Source of the DNA: Geitlerinema sp. PCC 9228
GTDB lineage: Bacteria; Cyanobacteriota; Cyanobacteriia; Cyanobacteriales; PCC-9228
Direction of reading: 5' to 3'
Length of the DNA stretch: 32,673 nucleotides
Assembly: GCF_001870905.1 (NCBI RefSeq)
Contig: NZ_LNDC01000172.1
Coordinates: 1 to 32,673, forward strand
The position numbers and the translations under genes were made by a program. Of this stretch, positions 31,951 to 32,673 are shown piece after piece (positions within the stretch are counted from its first letter, which is position 1; each line of letters starts with the position of its first letter). The notes under the pieces are model-generated. The model did not search any database, was not told the DNA's origin, and saw nothing but the letters and a program-made list of their open reading frames with translations.

Positions 31951-32487
31951 ATGCTGGACAGCAATCTGTTAGCCATTATGTACTTGGTGTTGCTGCTTGT
32001 TTTCCTTTCTGTATCGGGTTGGTTTATCGTACGGCAAATTTTGCGCACCCGACGCAAAGAAAGCAACCTCGCCCAACTGCAAAAGAAAGTGAAAAACGGC
32101 GAAGCCACAGCAGCAGAACGCTACGCCCTAGGCAGTATTTTTTTAGAGAAAAAACTGTATTCGCAAGCGATCGAGCAATTTCAGAAAACCCTCAAATCCA
32201 AAGACCTAGAAGCAGGGGCCGATACCGCCGCGGTGTGCAACGCCTTGGGATTTGCCTACGCCGCCACCGAACAATACGACCTTGCCATTCGCCAATACAA
32301 AGAAGCGCTCCAACAGTATCCCGAATACGTGACCGCGTTGAACAATCTGGGATTTGCCTACGAACGCAAGCAGCTCACAGCCCAAGCTTTGGCTTGCTAC
32401 GACCAAGCCTTAGAGTACGACCCCAACAACGCCACTGCCAAAAAACGGGTAGAACCATTGCGCAAACTAGTCAGTCCATCCAACTAA
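31951..32487 (+). CDS. ycf37: Ycf37-like TPR protein, photosystem I assembly
   Basis: This 178-residue protein has one N-terminal membrane helix (LLAIMYLVLLLVFLSVSGWF, about residues 5-27), a basic RQILRTRRKES stop-transfer segment, and about three tetratricopeptide repeats (ERYALGSIFLEKKLYSQAIE, VCNALGFAYAATEQYDLAIR, ALNNLGFAYERKQLTAQALA). Size and architecture match Ycf37, a thylakoid TPR protein that assists photosystem I assembly or stability. ATG 31951 is chosen over a start at 31897 because it leads directly into the helix. It follows the solute-binding protein gene by 73 bp. A generic TPR protein is the alternative, but the N-terminus favours Ycf37. Confidence 0.78.
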   Translation: MLDSNLLAIMYLVLLLVFLSVSGWFIVRQILRTRRKESNLAQLQKKVKNGEATAAERYALGSIFLEKKLYSQAIEQFQKTLKSKDLEAGADTAAVCNALGFAYAATEQYDLAIRQYKEALQQYPEYVTALNNLGFAYERKQLTAQALACYDQALEYDPNNATAKKRVEPLRKLVSPSN

Positions 32488-32538
32488 TCTCATTTCTAAA
32501 AAACCGTGATTTTCTGAAACTCACCAATAGCTGTGGTA

Positions 32539-32560
32539 GGGGTGTTTTGCAAAGCGCCCC
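32539..32560. repeat. GGGGTG/CGCCCC hairpin repeat after ycf37
   Basis: GGGGTGTTTT pairs with AAAGCGCCCC (two G-U pairs) to form a 10-bp stem, 51 bp after the ycf37 stop. It resembles the GTAGGGGCG hairpin at 14967-14994 and is a common cyanobacterial intergenic repeat. No T-run follows. Confidence 0.45.
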
Positions 32561-32673
32561 TGCAAAAATTGGGACAACGTAGTCCCTATAGACTAACCCA
32601 ATCACTGGACAAAAATCGACATTCGTGTTGATTGCGTTCGGTTCGTCCAGCCTTGGTCTCGTAGCAGACTCCG

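Noticed and set aside
1-32673. CRISPR arrays, prophage or plasmid functions
   Set aside because: No regularly spaced repeats, integrase, replication or capsid genes were seen; the mobile content is limited to IS200/IS605 remnants, a MITE-like element and small repeats.

Overview
The window is chromosomal DNA from a cyanobacterium. The palindrome GCGATCGC (HIP1) and its GCGATC core recur throughout. Several genes belong to cyanobacterial or photosynthetic families: a haem oxygenase for bilin synthesis, a CpcS/CpeS-type phycobiliprotein lyase, a Ycf37-like photosystem I assembly protein, the pilus motility protein HmpF and a DUF6464 protein. HmpF hints at a motile, possibly filamentous strain, but the genus cannot be read from the sequence.

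Layout. 1-112: ends of two mobile elements, running off the left edge. 123-4484 (minus): a four-gene operon with a GldA-like ATPase, an ABC-2 permease, a GldG-like auxiliary protein and a DUF4340 protein. 4806-7034 (plus): a beta-helix protein with two S-layer-homology triplets and no signal peptide. 7153-7386 (minus): a small four-cysteine DUF6464-like protein. 7591-11266 (plus): a cobalamin riboswitch, a long hairpin-rich leader, a BtuB-like TonB-dependent receptor and a lone ABC ATPase. 11779-14754 (plus): two MscS-family channels and a membrane coiled-coil protein. 14764-14930: a MITE-like element. 14991-16718 (minus): a PAS histidine kinase. 17724-20775 (plus): a CFA-synthase-like methyltransferase, pheS and a rhomboid protease. 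20793-21332 (minus): the bilin lyase. 21489-22335: a decayed IS200/IS605 element with a broken tnpB. 22873-24389: a small coiled-coil protein and a convergent CobT-family gene. 24643-25359: haem oxygenase. 25393-25557: a tnpB-less IS200/IS605 derivative. 25634-27937: queE-queC-tilS with overlapping genes. 28020-29753 (minus): hmpF. 30356-32487 (plus): rpmI, rplT, a solute-binding protein and ycf37.

Functional themes. The riboswitch, receptor and ATPase suggest B12 uptake, and the distant CobT-family gene suggests lower-ligand handling; no B12 permease or binding protein is present here. Haem oxygenase, the lyase and Ycf37 serve the photosynthetic apparatus. queE, queC and tilS all feed tRNA modification. 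The GldA/F/G-like operon is complete and probably forms one membrane complex of unknown substrate.

The most unusual signal is a 23-24 bp repeat present three times. Two copies interrupt the tnpB remnant at codon-exact positions, and the third lies inside a MITE-like element. This looks like very small mobile DNA of the cyanobacterial small-dispersed-repeat type nesting in other mobile elements. A second is the IS200/IS605 left end, present at three loci with a compensatory base-pair change that preserves a hairpin. I saw no tRNA, rRNA or CRISPR array.
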